Below are positions 15,956 to 24,855 of a stretch of DNA of 64,000 bases, piece by piece. The notes below the pieces were generated by a model. That model was not told the DNA's origin and did no database searches. It was given only the letters and a program-made list of their open reading frames with translations. Position 1 is the first letter of the stretch; each line of letters begins with the position of its first letter. The stretch spans positions 468,321-532,320 of the forward strand of contig NZ_MBTF01000034.1 of the NCBI RefSeq assembly GCF_002013915.1. The letters run 5' to 3'. The stretch is from Mucilaginibacter pedocola (GTDB taxonomy: Bacteria; Bacteroidota; Bacteroidia; Sphingobacteriales; Sphingobacteriaceae). A program made the position numbers and the translations under genes.

Positions 15956-16918
15956 CTACACCCAGGCCGGTGTTTTTTCCCAACCCGCCGGGAAGCCCAT
16001 ATAGCCAAGGTTGATCTTGGGGTACTCCGCGATCAGGGCCTGAAACTTGTTCACTAAACTGTGCTCCGGATTAATCACATTCAGCAGCCGGATCATGATG
16101 CTCAATGTGCCATAATAGCATGTGTTAAAATTTTCATCTATAGTGCCGCTGAATTTAAATTCTTTGCGTTCGGGTACTTTGAACCTATCCGCAGTCGTCC
16201 GGCGGTTCCAAAGGCGGCCATGGTGTGCGCAGATATTACGGATATTCGTCAGGTAGAGGAACCAGCTGGACAAATACAAATGCGGTATGCCGAAGCCGGA
16301 AGCGACCGCTTGCTTTTCGGCGCTGTTCACCAATGCATCGTACAGCCGGGCGATCTTGCCCATAGATAAGATTTCCATCGCCATATTGGATGGTGGTAAG
16401 CGTTCAGCAGTATACTTGGACTGGAACTTTTTGATGAATAGTTCTGTCGATTTGTCGAAATTCTCCTTTACTTCTGCCATGATAAAGGCATGGGTATCCA
16501 AATATTTTCTCGGCATTTCCATTTCACCCTTTTCGACTCTTTCGATAACATCCTCAGGCGGTGTCAGCCGGCTGTAGTGAGCGGCCTCCGTATACCAGTA
16601 AAAGTCATGCTTCGCGGAATAAGTATTGGTCAGCAGGATTCGCATCGCCACTTCGATCCGTTCCAGGTAAGAGGCAGTCAGATACCTTAGTTTTTTATCA
16701 AAAGTATAAGTATCGATGATATCATCGAAAGTAGTGCCGTCTTTAAACTGGTGGCTGCCGTCATTGGCCTGCAGGTGGTACATATAACCACTTAACCTGT
16801 AATAGCCTACTGTTGTCAGATATTTGGCAGCACGCGCTTCATCAGGAATCGCCAAACCTCGATTTTTGAGCAATTCGATCTGCTCATCACAGGTGGTGGA
16901 AGGTTTGGTGTATCTCAT
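15956..16918 (-). CDS. Abi_2 (AbiD/AbiF) family HEPN abortive infection protein
   Basis: 320 residues matching the Abi_2 family throughout: KPSTTCDEQIELLKNRGL at the start, YLTTVGYYRLSGYMYHL, TFDKKLRYLTASYLERIEVAMR, and a C-terminal HEPN ribonuclease motif R227-NICA-H232 (RxxxxH) in RNICAHHGRLWNR. AbiD/AbiF proteins abort phage infection, and AbiF-type HEPN toxins are controlled by a small structured RNA encoded next to them. Such an RNA candidate lies immediately upstream (16934-16988). The gene is convergent with the winged-helix gene, 8 bp apart, and appears to have been placed between two genes that are adjacent at the 32-kb locus. Confidence 0.9.
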   Translation of the reverse strand: MRYTKPSTTCDEQIELLKNRGLAIPDEARAAKYLTTVGYYRLSGYMYHLQANDGSHQFKDGTTFDDIIDTYTFDKKLRYLTASYLERIEVAMRILLTNTYSAKHDFYWYTEAAHYSRLTPPEDVIERVEKGEMEMPRKYLDTHAFIMAEVKENFDKSTELFIKKFQSKYTAERLPPSNMAMEILSMGKIARLYDALVNSAEKQAVASGFGIPHLYLSSWFLYLTNIRNICAHHGRLWNRRTTADRFKVPERKEFKFSGTIDENFNTCYYGTLSIMIRLLNVINPEHSLVNKFQALIAEYPKINLGYMGFPAGWEKTPAWV

Positions 16919-16933
16919 ACGAAAGTATAGGGC

Positions 16934-16988
16934 AAAAAAAAGCCCCGCAAGTGTGCTTAACTTTCGTCATAGGCATGCGAGGGGTTAT
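16934..16988 (-). ncRNA. Candidate abiF-type regulatory RNA with built-in terminator
   Basis: Read on the minus strand, an RNA of about 55 nt starts near 16988 and ends in eight U (16934-16941). An outer stem pairs CCCUCGCA with UGCGGGG (one bulged U); inside it a second hairpin (UGC...GCA arms) is capped by a GAAA tetraloop. The outer stem plus U-tract is also a good intrinsic terminator. The element sits 16 bp before the Abi gene start and has its own strong promoter. Location and shape match the known class of RNAs found upstream of abi_2 genes, thought to act as antitoxin for the HEPN protein. Alternative: a simple attenuator in the Abi mRNA leader. Confidence 0.65.
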
Positions 16989-16993
16989 TGATA

Positions 16994-17025
16994 CAAATAT
17001 AAAGTTTCTTAAATGGATATGCAAA
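16994..17025 (-). promoter_or_regulatory. Consensus Bacteroidota promoter of the small RNA
   Basis: On the minus strand TTTG (17022-17025) is followed by 20 bp and TATATTTG (16994-17001), an exact fit to TTTG-N19-21-TAnnTTTG. Transcription would start about 6-7 bp downstream, at AATAACCCC, which is the first base region of the folded RNA. Confidence 0.7.
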
Positions 17026-17089
17026 AAAAATTTACATGTCTATTTAAGTAGTAAAAACTCGGCCTGTCCAATGCAAAAACTTGAGATCA

Positions 17090-17345
17090 TCATTTACCTC
17101 GGATACTCGTGATCATCTTCTCCAAAAATTCAGTGGCGATCTCCTTATTCCGCGGCTCCGCCCGTCCCGCGATACTGCGGATCGTATCCCAGGAAGTATC
17201 CGTCTTCCAAGGTGTCGATAAAAAGGAGCCACCGCCTTACAAACCTTGCGAAAACTTTTACCCAAGATAAGCTTCACGTCAAAAGCCGATTTCAAAACGA
17301 TCCCTAACTTGTCCGCGCTTAAAGAACATAACACCTTATCGAAAA
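17090..17345 (-). pseudogene. Frameshifted 3' remnant related to the 32.2-kb gene
   Basis: The conceptual product reads VLCSLSADKLGIVLKSAFD...KAVAPF, then after restoring one base LSTPWKTDTSWDTIRSIAGR and on to KMITSIRGK. This aligns with the last about 85 residues of the intact protein at 32218-32886 (LLKLSGDQIGILVRGAFD...ALTPFLSTPHRDGLSHESL). The break is in a homopolymer: five A on the plus strand at 17220-17224 where six are needed to keep frame. Only the C-terminal third remains; upstream sequence belongs to an unrelated fragment. Loss of the N-terminal part makes a true pseudogene likely even if the homopolymer is a sequencing error. Confidence 0.75.
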
Positions 17346-17728
17346 AGTTCGCGGCGTAGGTTTAGCGCTGCTCTAACCAAGCCCTCAGAACGCGCAGATA
17401 CCAAAGATTTATCCAGCCATGACGTAAAACATGCTTTCATGGCCATGCTTAAACCCATACTGACATTGCCAATAACCGTACTGATCTCGTGCAGATAATG
17501 CAGGCACTCATGAAAAAGCGCCGGTAAATTCTCTTGTTGTAACTGTTTTTGCACAGGCTCCGGTAAATATAAATCTACCGGTTTTAAGCCAACCTCATGC
17601 CGGAAGCGCCGGGTGTTGATGCGAAAGTAATATTGGTTTTTAAAATAGCCCCTCAATAGGTTTTGCTGAAAGTTTATTGGCGAGCTGTTGTAATTCGGTT
17701 GTCGGTACCATGAGTGCAATTTTGCCAA
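17336..17728 (-). pseudogene. Truncated metalloprotease-like fragment (HExxH)
   Basis: A 130-residue frame with a zincin motif, HECLH, in NLPALFHECLHYLHEIST, followed by a hydrophobic helix (VIGNVSMGLSMAMKACF). In metalloproteases this motif normally sits well inside a longer chain, and here the frame ends abruptly at the junction with the remnant of the 222-aa family. I therefore read it as the 5' portion of a larger gene cut by a deletion. If it is expressed as is, it would be a very small putative peptidase. It diverges from the GNAT gene. Confidence 0.5.
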
Positions 17729-17778
17729 TTTTCAGTTTACTGCTTGAACACCAATTTAGCAGTGTTTAACTTAGTGGT

Positions 17779-18624
17779 ATGGCAGCAATCATCAATTATG
17801 ATCCTTTGGGTATGTTCTTTACCGGCAATCGCGATTTTATCGATCAGTACTATTTTGAGCACTTTCATTTGAGAAAAACCTATGAATCATTGCTTCAGCA
17901 GAAATTTCGGGGCATTGATGCCTTTACCGTAACCGATGACGAACTTCGGGTTCTGTTCCTGGCCACGGAAACGGGCATACAACTATACGGCAATGGTTTT
18001 AATGACGAAATAATCGAAATGCTTTATCAAAGAGCCACCCAACATATCCACTATAGTAATATCAGGTTGTCCGGCCGCAAGGACCTTGTCAGCAGGATAA
18101 TGGAGAAATACCAGATCGCGTTTCAACCTGAAAAAGACCGGATCATTTATGAAATAACCTCTGTACTGCCTCTAAAGAAGAAGCATCTTGGCAAGGCCGT
18201 CAAATCAGGAACGGACGATTACGAGCAGCTTGTGAATTATTCCCATGCTTACAGCCTGGAAGAATGGGGCGAACGTGAAGGCCGCGGTATGGACTACGTT
18301 CGAAATATGGTCATGCAACTGATACATGAAGGCAACCTGATTCAGTATGATACCAGTCACGGTATTGGCTGTATCGCTCAGGTATTCAATTTGGAGGATG
18401 ATATGCCAATTATCGGCAGCTTATACACGCCCCCTGATCGCCGCAATAAAGGTTATGCCACTATGCTGGTACATGCGTTGGCCAAAAAATTACTGGAGAG
18501 CGGATTTGAAAAAGTAGGAATTTTGTCAGATGCCAGCAATCCGGTAACCAACCGGCTTTTTAAGCAAATTGGCTTTCGGCCGATATATGAACACCTCGCT
18601 GTCCACTGCCCCAAATTTAACTAG
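17779..18624 (+). CDS. GNAT family N-acetyltransferase
   Basis: 281 residues. The N-terminal about 130 residues are an unassigned helical domain; the C-terminal half carries a GNAT fold with acetyl-CoA loop motif A in IGSLYTPPDRRNKGYATMLV (R/Q-x-x-G-x-A form: RRNKGYA) and motif B-like KVGILSDASNPVTNRLFKQIGFRPIYE, which is the classic C-terminal NPxxxxxFxxxGF pattern. The N-terminal extension is typical of FR47-like or GCN5-related enzymes in Bacteroidota. The substrate is unknown. The gene stands alone between the decayed HExxH fragment and the Rhs locus. Confidence 0.87.
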   Translation: MAAIINYDPLGMFFTGNRDFIDQYYFEHFHLRKTYESLLQQKFRGIDAFTVTDDELRVLFLATETGIQLYGNGFNDEIIEMLYQRATQHIHYSNIRLSGRKDLVSRIMEKYQIAFQPEKDRIIYEITSVLPLKKKHLGKAVKSGTDDYEQLVNYSHAYSLEEWGEREGRGMDYVRNMVMQLIHEGNLIQYDTSHGIGCIAQVFNLEDDMPIIGSLYTPPDRRNKGYATMLVHALAKKLLESGFEKVGILSDASNPVTNRLFKQIGFRPIYEHLAVHCPKFN

Positions 18625-18974
18625 TAAGCCGCAATTAACAGAACATTCGCTATAATAAAAAATAAGACAGGAGGCAAAACGCTGGGCTATTTGCCCGCAT
18701 TGAAGCAACCAGCCAAGTAAGCCGTTTTGGTTCCACCAGAACATCTTGTTACCCATTGATACTACTCACTCCATCAATTCAAAAACAAACGTGCCTTCAT
18801 TCGCGGTTTACTAACACCAATAAAAATAGCAGAAAACATTTTCACATCTTATTGCGAATATAAAACCCAATATTTAAATTGGCATTTATAAACCTTTATT
18901 CCATGTACGCCCAATTTCCTTATTGCAACGACGCTTAGAGTAAGAGCTATTTTACTTTGCCTATTATTAAACCG

Positions 18975-18987
18975 AACCTAAACCTAA
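18975..18987 (+). promoter_or_regulatory. Shared leader motif AACCTAAACC upstream of Rhs-type gene
   Basis: AACCTAAACCTAA lies 12-24 bp before the start codon at 18999. The core CCTAAACC recurs just before the starts at 28368, 31911 and 40990, always in the sense orientation of the gene. It may be a translation-enhancing 5' leader or a regulator site. Confidence 0.45.
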
Positions 18988-18998
18988 AATCATATCAC

Positions 18999-21900
18999 AT
19001 GCTATATAAATTTAAGCCGGTTACCTTGCTGGCGCTCATGATAACCATCTTGTTTTCGGCCGTTGAAGTAAGCGCCCAATCAAATCCTTACTTTTTGCCA
19101 ACCATTTTCCGCAAACCGCCTAATAGTACGGCGCAGGAAAAATATGGCAATTACCCTGTCAATTTTTTTAGCGGCGTACCGGACATTTCCATCCCTCTAT
19201 ATGAGATCAACGCCGGCGACCTTAAATTGCCCATCACATTATCCTACCATGCTTCAGGGAATAAAGTAAACGATTTTGCCAGTTGGGCCGGACTGGGCTG
19301 GTCCGTTTCTGCCGGGGGAGAGATCAGCCGCCGCGTTATGGGCCTGCCGGACGATGTCAACACCACAGGATACCTGAATGGTACCATACTGCTTGCTGCA
19401 GGAAATAATATTAACGACAATTACGACGACGGACGAATTTTCATGGCAAAGGCGAAAGACCGGCAATATGATTTAGAGCCGGACATATTTAATTATAGTT
19501 TCCCCGGTGCATCCGGAAAGTTTTTTTTCGACGGACGAAATAGTAATGCACCGGCAATTGTTCCATATGCTCCGATAAAAATCACAAGGATTGGCGTCCT
19601 CAATTCCTTCATTATCAACAACGAACAGGGAGACAGGCATTTTTTTGGCACCACCATAACTTCCAGCGGTACACTTAGCTACGGTAGTATTTCAGAAAAT
19701 GGTAAATCCGGATGGCCATTGGAAAAAATAATTTCTCAGTCGTCGAAAGATACCATTTCCCTTGGCTACACTGCTATTTCATATAATACGCCGGCCGAAA
19801 CGATGGAAACATTTACAATAGACGATAACGTAACGGTTATATCATCAACGCCTTCTTGTACTACCTACCATCCAAGCTCCGGCTCCGCATCCTCAAGCAG
19901 TAATAGTAGCTGGGTAACTGAACAGCAATTGTCTACGATCAATTTCAAAAATGGTAAAGTCGTGTTTGTAAAAACTACAGCGGACCGCCAGGATAATACT
20001 GCCTTAGGGCTTAAAAGCTTACAGGCCATTGAAGTATATGGTTACAGCATGGCTACCCGCCAATACGTGTTGCAAAAAAAAATCTGGTTTTACCAAAGCT
20101 ATTTTTATAATGGCGTAGATGCGCTATCCCGCCGCCTGCGGTTAGATTCCCTCGCGGTAATGGATGCAGCAGGTTCTGTTATGCAAAAATACCGCTTTGG
20201 TTATAATACCACCCCCCTTCCGGTTTACAGCTCGAAAGGGAAAGACTATTGGGGTTATTATAACGGGAAAAACTCACAGTCCTCATTGATACCGCAAACC
20301 ACGATAGATTACGTTACAGGCCCCGGCGGCGGTGCAGGCAATCCATTAACCGTCGGAAGCACAACGGCTAATGGCCGCGAACCTGATACCGCCTATATGC
20401 AGGCATGTATATTGCAACGAATTTATCACCCTACCGGCGGGTATACTGATTTTACATACCAGACGAACAGGTATAATGACGGAGGTGTGAAACTTGCCGG
20501 CGGTTTACGCATCGCAACGATAAAAAGTTATACTGCTACCGGCGCTACACCGGTAGTCAAAACCTATGTATATAACCAGTCAAGGGCAAATTTCCATTTA
20601 GGGAATTACTCATTTATGACCGAACAAACAGTGCGCCATTACCCCGGAAGTACCTGTGGAGTGCAATCTACCGAACGAATGCGGAGGCGGACTTTCGTTT
20701 CAACGCCAACCACTGATATAGAACCATGGGATGGCATTCCGGTTGCATACCCTATGGTCACCGAATATGATGGCGATCCGGCAAATAATATCGGAAAAAC
20801 AGTTTATACATTCAGGGATGTAACGGATGCCGGGACCTCCGCGAGCTATTACGGAAAACCTGTGTACCAAAGCAATTTTTTTGCGCGCGGCCAATTACTT
20901 TCCAAAAGCCTTTATAAAAACCTCGGCGGAGGGAATTATAGGGTCGTCCAACGCGAAACTATGACTTATACTGCGTTTCCTCCAACAAATTATGCCGGAG
21001 TTGGCTTCCTTGTAGGCAGGCAGGAAGTTAATGACGTGCCCGGCAGTTATGACGCTACATTCCCGGTAAATGGCGGTACAGGCCCGGATGATTCCGGCCG
21101 GCTAAAACCTGCATTTTATTCCGTCACTTCTGACGACAACTACCTTACCAGCAAAGCCGTAAACGTATTTGACGGCCTAGATACCACAAAGTTCACATCA
21201 TCGGCTACGGAATTCAAATACGATAATATTGCTCATAAACAGGTTACACGTACCCGCCACACCGACACTAAAGGGGTGACGACCATCAATGTAAGCAAAT
21301 ATGCTGCCGACTATTCGACGCGTAATGCGCTGCTCGACAGTATGCTTAACCGTAATATGCAGGCGGTGGCTATTGAAAGGTGGGATAGCGTGAAAAACGC
21401 AGCCACAAGCGTTTACGGTGTTAGTGCAGGGCAATTAAATGTTTATTCCAATACGATCGGCGTCAATAACGCGGTATTGATGAGCTCGGTTAAAAAACTG
21501 GCTGTGGGCGCCCCTGTAAATAATTTCACCCCCTCCGCAGTAACCGCAGGCGTAATAACCGGCGATTCGCGATATGTTCAAATGGTCAGCTTTAACAGTT
21601 ACGACAGCAAAAATAATATCACTAAATACACACCCCGCAATTCCAGGCCGGTTGGTATTATCTGGGATTACCAACAAGCACTGCCTGTTGCTCAAATTAA
21701 CAATCACAGTATCGCGATGTATACCGGTTTTGAAGCGGACGGAAGCAACACTTACCTGACAACCAACGGCTGGTTTTATAGCAGTAACCAAACGGTGACT
21801 GACGTTACGGCACCTTCCGGTGCCAGGTCTTATAAGTTAACAGCGGGGAGCATCACCTCCACTGTATTGGACAATACGCGCAACAACGTCGTCTCGTACT

Positions 21901-22727
21901 GGAGCAACGGAGCTGCTGCGACCGTATTGTATAACAGTGCATATGTATCTGCTACCGGTGTAAAATCGGTTAATGGCTGGACGCTTTACGAACATTATCT
22001 ACCGGCATCCGGCACCGCTTCCAGTGTAACATTGAGTGGTTCGGTTTCCATCGACGAATTACGCGCCTACCCCGCAGACGCACAAATGACCACCTATACC
22101 TATTCACCTGACGGCTTAGTGCAGATCGATGATGCTAAGGGTATGGCAAGCCGGTTTGAATACGATTTTGCACAACGACTAAGAAATATCAAAGATTGGG
22201 AAGGGGATATTGTTAAAAACTTCAATTACCACACTTACGACATGGTTATTGGAAACGATGCCATGAGCAGTACTTTTACACGCAACAATTGCCCGGCTGG
22301 AACTACGCCTCAATCTACCACTTATGCTGTAGCTGCAAATGTATACTATTCATCTACCAAAGCATCTGCAAACGCGTCGGCAACGTACGACCTCAATATC
22401 AACGGGCAGCGCAAAGCCAATGACCCGGCTGTCTGTGGCTGCCCGGTGGCCACCATGTCTTTTACTCTTTCAAACACCAGTAGCGTTAATGGCTGGCAAG
22501 CCAATTTTTCAGGGACTTCGAGTTTCTCTTTCAGCCTGCCCACTACCGGAAATACCAACGTGGTGCAGGTACCATTAGGGACATACACGGTTACGATAAA
22601 TGCCATTGGCACCTACGTTAAAAATTTTAAACTAGGAAGCCGTAACACCGTAAATGGACACAGCGCGACCTTCACCAATGTAAACATATCTTCCGGAAGT
22701 ACGGACAATAGTTTATCTATATTTTAA
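18999..22727 (+). CDS. Secreted Rhs-type protein, SpvB/TcB-like half, with DUF5977
   Basis: 1242 residues; the start at 18999 gives a good signal peptide (MLYKFKPVTLLALMITILF...VSAQ). The N-terminal region (GNYPVNFFSGVPDISIPLY, then KLPITLSYHASGNKVNDFA, GLGWSVSAGGEISRR) resembles the SpvB/TcB entry domain. The middle is YD-repeat shell sequence, ending in YSPDGLVQIDDAKGMASRFEYD. The C terminus (CPAGTTPQSTTYAVAANVYYSS ... NINGQRKANDPA, split here) matches DUF5977, followed by a short beta domain. No toxin tip is evident. In Bacteroidota this type is normally followed by a DUF6443 Rhs gene; here the downstream DNA is instead a secretion-cluster remnant, and a DUF6443 gene faces it on the other strand. 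Confidence 0.85.
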   Translation: MLYKFKPVTLLALMITILFSAVEVSAQSNPYFLPTIFRKPPNSTAQEKYGNYPVNFFSGVPDISIPLYEINAGDLKLPITLSYHASGNKVNDFASWAGLGWSVSAGGEISRRVMGLPDDVNTTGYLNGTILLAAGNNINDNYDDGRIFMAKAKDRQYDLEPDIFNYSFPGASGKFFFDGRNSNAPAIVPYAPIKITRIGVLNSFIINNEQGDRHFFGTTITSSGTLSYGSISENGKSGWPLEKIISQSSKDTISLGYTAISYNTPAETMETFTIDDNVTVISSTPSCTTYHPSSGSASSSSNSSWVTEQQLSTINFKNGKVVFVKTTADRQDNTALGLKSLQAIEVYGYSMATRQYVLQKKIWFYQSYFYNGVDALSRRLRLDSLAVMDAAGSVMQKYRFGYNTTPLPVYSSKGKDYWGYYNGKNSQSSLIPQTTIDYVTGPGGGAGNPLTVGSTTANGREPDTAYMQACILQRIYHPTGGYTDFTYQTNRYNDGGVKLAGGLRIATIKSYTATGATPVVKTYVYNQSRANFHLGNYSFMTEQTVRHYPGSTCGVQSTERMRRRTFVSTPTTDIEPWDGIPVAYPMVTEYDGDPANNIGKTVYTFRDVTDAGTSASYYGKPVYQSNFFARGQLLSKSLYKNLGGGNYRVVQRETMTYTAFPPTNYAGVGFLVGRQEVNDVPGSYDATFPVNGGTGPDDSGRLKPAFYSVTSDDNYLTSKAVNVFDGLDTTKFTSSATEFKYDNIAHKQVTRTRHTDTKGVTTINVSKYAADYSTRNALLDSMLNRNMQAVAIERWDSVKNAATSVYGVSAGQLNVYSNTIGVNNAVLMSSVKKLAVGAPVNNFTPSAVTAGVITGDSRYVQMVSFNSYDSKNNITKYTPRNSRPVGIIWDYQQALPVAQINNHSIAMYTGFEADGSNTYLTTNGWFYSSNQTVTDVTAPSGARSYKLTAGSITSTVLDNTRNNVVSYWSNGAAATVLYNSAYVSATGVKSVNGWTLYEHYLPASGTASSVTLSGSVSIDELRAYPADAQMTTYTYSPDGLVQIDDAKGMASRFEYDFAQRLRNIKDWEGDIVKNFNYHTYDMVIGNDAMSSTFTRNNCPAGTTPQSTTYAVAANVYYSSTKASANASATYDLNINGQRKANDPAVCGCPVATMSFTLSNTSSVNGWQANFSGTSSFSFSLPTTGNTNVVQVPLGTYTVTINAIGTYVKNFKLGSRNTVNGHSATFTNVNISSGSTDNSLSIF

Positions 22728-22749
22728 CCATAAGCGGCTAATAAAGTAT

Positions 22750-22949
22750 ATGAAAGGCAAAAAACTGGATTCCCCTTTATTAGCCGCCATCTTAATCATC
22801 TGGGGAATGATTATTTACCCCACAGTATCGGCTTTTTCTTCCCAAGAAGATGCCCCTGTTATCACAACTGCTACGGCAAAGCAATCCATTAATGATTATT
22901 CTATTAAAACAGATAACAATAAACTCGGGCTGCATTACCGGGGCCCTTT
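22750..22949 (+). pseudogene. Remnant of a gspC-like secretion gene
   Basis: The frame MKGKKLDSPLLAAILIIWGM ... SAFSSQEDAPVIT ... VTLHY-like end (KLGLHYRGPF) matches the N-terminal about 60 residues of the intact gspC-like protein at 57268-57768 (MKNKKVTYLLIVFVAVVWGL, EDTVKLNFNYRDPF): one transmembrane segment, a short linker and the RDPF/RGPF box. The similarity stops at about 22949, where sequence of a different secretion gene begins, so the 3' part and the genes that follow in the intact cluster were deleted. Confidence 0.75.
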
Positions 22950-23597
22950 TTGGGCTGGCTAAGCAGCTCCGTGGCCCCGTGTGCGCGGACGTCTTCAAAC
23001 GTTTTGGAGGAGAGCTACCCTGGATCACACAAAAATCATTCTAATATCCGATGCGCTGTCTGCTAATTTCTACATTTCCTTATTCTTTGTATAGCCGTAG
23101 CAGGGGCGTTGTTCCTTTCGAAGAATACCGTAAAATTTAAAGCCATTTCATCCGCGCTTGTTTTGAAAACGCGGGGCATAGGAAAGATTGTACCAAAAAT
23201 TTTTACCCCGCACGACTTTGCAATGCCACGCGGCTGTTCGTCAACGCGTGCCTTTATTAAGGGCTCATAAGCAAACAGATGATGGGCTACAACCATATCC
23301 CTTCAAAAAGTAGAAGAAGACATCCTCCGTGGAAAATCACTCCACGAAAGTTTAGCACAATTCTCTAAATATCCTCTCAAAATGGTCCAGCTGATCAAAG
23401 TCGGCGAAGAAACCAGCCAACTAGGACGGTTCTTTGAGCGTATAGCCAATCAATATATTGATGATGTTGAACATGGGGCTGCCAGGCTCAGCACCGTATT
23501 AGAGCCAATAATTATCATTTTCCTGGGTATAATTGTCGGAGTCATATTGGTATCTATATACCTCCTGCTGATACAAATGAGCAATAGTTTTCAATAA
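22930..23597 (+). pseudogene. Remnant of a gspF-like inner-membrane secretion gene
   Basis: Pieces in different frames line up in order with the intact GspF at 53446-54591: CADVFKRFGGELPWITQK (intact: GDVFKRFGGQLPWITEK), then a degraded middle with stops (KNTVKFKAISSALVL..., intact NAPAFKAFTSQSILR...), then VEEDILRGKSLHESL and the in-frame C terminus from 23382 (MVQLIKVGEETSQL ... IQMSNSFQ; intact MTQLVKIGEEAGQL ... FQMSNGFQ). At least two frame changes and a stop make it non-functional. The sequence is diverged, so it comes from a second, older secretion cluster, not from a recent copy. Confidence 0.85.
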
Positions 23598-24367
23598 AAA
23601 ACTGCTATTTATGGATTACGATTAGTTTAATTAATTCGGCACTTTTTTACCAAACAAAACGATCCCTTTATTTATATACTATAACGCCACTTAGTCAGCA
23701 AATTGTAAGACTAAACTTTTATCACCTTTGGTCGTAAACATAATCCGTAAATAATATGATTTACCACAAATTCCCCTCTGAAAATATATAACAATGCCTC
23801 ATCCGCTCTACGGCTGTAACAATTTTCATTATAATTATCATATGGGCAAACCTGCCAATCAGTCGAATACTGCTAGTAAAATACGTAATTACACATTTTG
23901 TTAGCATCTCAAAGCTTCATTGATTATTGTGTTGTATTTACTCCGATCATTATAAATATGACTTAACGCCGATGATATATTTAAAGAGTTGAACTCTTAC
24001 GATAAGTCGATCTTTAAAAAGCTGGCTTTGATAGATTAGCTTTAAGAAAAGGAAAGTTTTGCTTTCCTCTCCATACTTGATGCACTGTTATATAAATAAC
24101 GGTTGAAGATACTTTAGTTCCCACGCTTAAATAGAGATAACGGAAGAGCTGACCGTTTCCGTGTGCCTTGGTATTCTGTTTAATTTTTTTCTTGTTGACT
24201 AGCTTCCGCCCTTGGACACTGTCCGCACACATGGGGCAATTTCGCTTGGGGTCTTTTTTTGCATAAGGTTCTAAGCGCGGTGGGCGCTGCCCTGCCGCAC
24301 CGTTTATCCATTAAGTGTGAGAGGCTCGATTAGCAGCAGTATTAAGATAAGGTTCCTCATTGCATTT
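23598..24367. other. Intergenic, AT-rich, no gene seen
   Basis: About 770 bp without a convincing frame, between the gspF remnant and a lipoprotein gene. It contains a small hairpin (24051-24067) described separately. The short segment around 24270-24300 is GC-rich but shows no clear structure. Confidence 0.4.
24044..24067 (-). terminator. Possible terminator of the Rhs-lipoprotein unit
   Basis: On the minus strand GGAAAG-CAAAA-CTTTCC is followed by TTTTCTT, a weak six-pair stem with a T-rich tail, 300 bp after the lipoprotein gene. Confidence 0.3.
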
Positions 24368-24853
24368 TTACCGTTTCACTGGTGACAAACTATACTCAAA
24401 ACAATTAACACAACTTTCCTTTATTTTTCCCTTATCTGCTACGAATATTGCATTAGATGGGGTCAGGTATGGGGGATTGGAATGCAGCAGACTGTCAATA
24501 ATATCGGGGAAATTTATCGTTGATTTGCTATAATCAAATGATTTAAAGTCCTCTTCGTAAACAACATTATTGTTATATACAAATACCATTCTTCTATAAT
24601 CATCTTGTATATCTTCCCCGTCATATTTCAATTTAATTACTTTTCTAATAGAGTCTGATGTTGTCCATGAACCAAAAAAGTACAGTTTGTCCCACTTGAA
24701 TCGTGTTGCATCAATTAAAACTATAGTGCAGGAAGATTTATTTTGTTTCACACAGTTTCGATCTATATTATTTATTAGATCATCCGTTAGCCTGTTTTTA
24801 CATCCTGAAAAAACTGCTATAATTATTATAATATTTACTACTCTCTTGATCAT
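24368..24853 (-). CDS. Putative lipoprotein, immunity candidate for adjacent Rhs toxin
   Basis: 161 residues with a lipoprotein signal peptide (MIKRVVNIIIIIAVFSGC; lipobox FSGC, Cys18). The remainder is a soluble beta-rich domain with four Cys (NCVKQNKSSC near the start, SCVNCF near the end) that may form disulfides. It begins 2 bp after the stop of the Rhs gene with the C-terminal toxin-like domain, the usual place of an immunity gene. A periplasm-facing lipoprotein would protect against a toxin acting outside the cytoplasm. The family is not recognised; codon and base composition are more AT-rich than the Rhs core, as typical for exchanged tip-immunity cassettes. Confidence 0.7.
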   Translation of the reverse strand: MIKRVVNIIIIIAVFSGCKNRLTDDLINNIDRNCVKQNKSSCTIVLIDATRFKWDKLYFFGSWTTSDSIRKVIKLKYDGEDIQDDYRRMVFVYNNNVVYEEDFKSFDYSKSTINFPDIIDSLLHSNPPYLTPSNAIFVADKGKIKESCVNCFEYSLSPVKR

Positions 24854-24855
24854 AT

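Noticed and set aside
16934..16988. Reading the structure only as a rho-independent terminator of an upstream gene
   Set aside because: No same-strand gene lies close upstream: the nearest, the decayed fragment ending at 17090, is followed by a consensus promoter that starts right before the hairpin.
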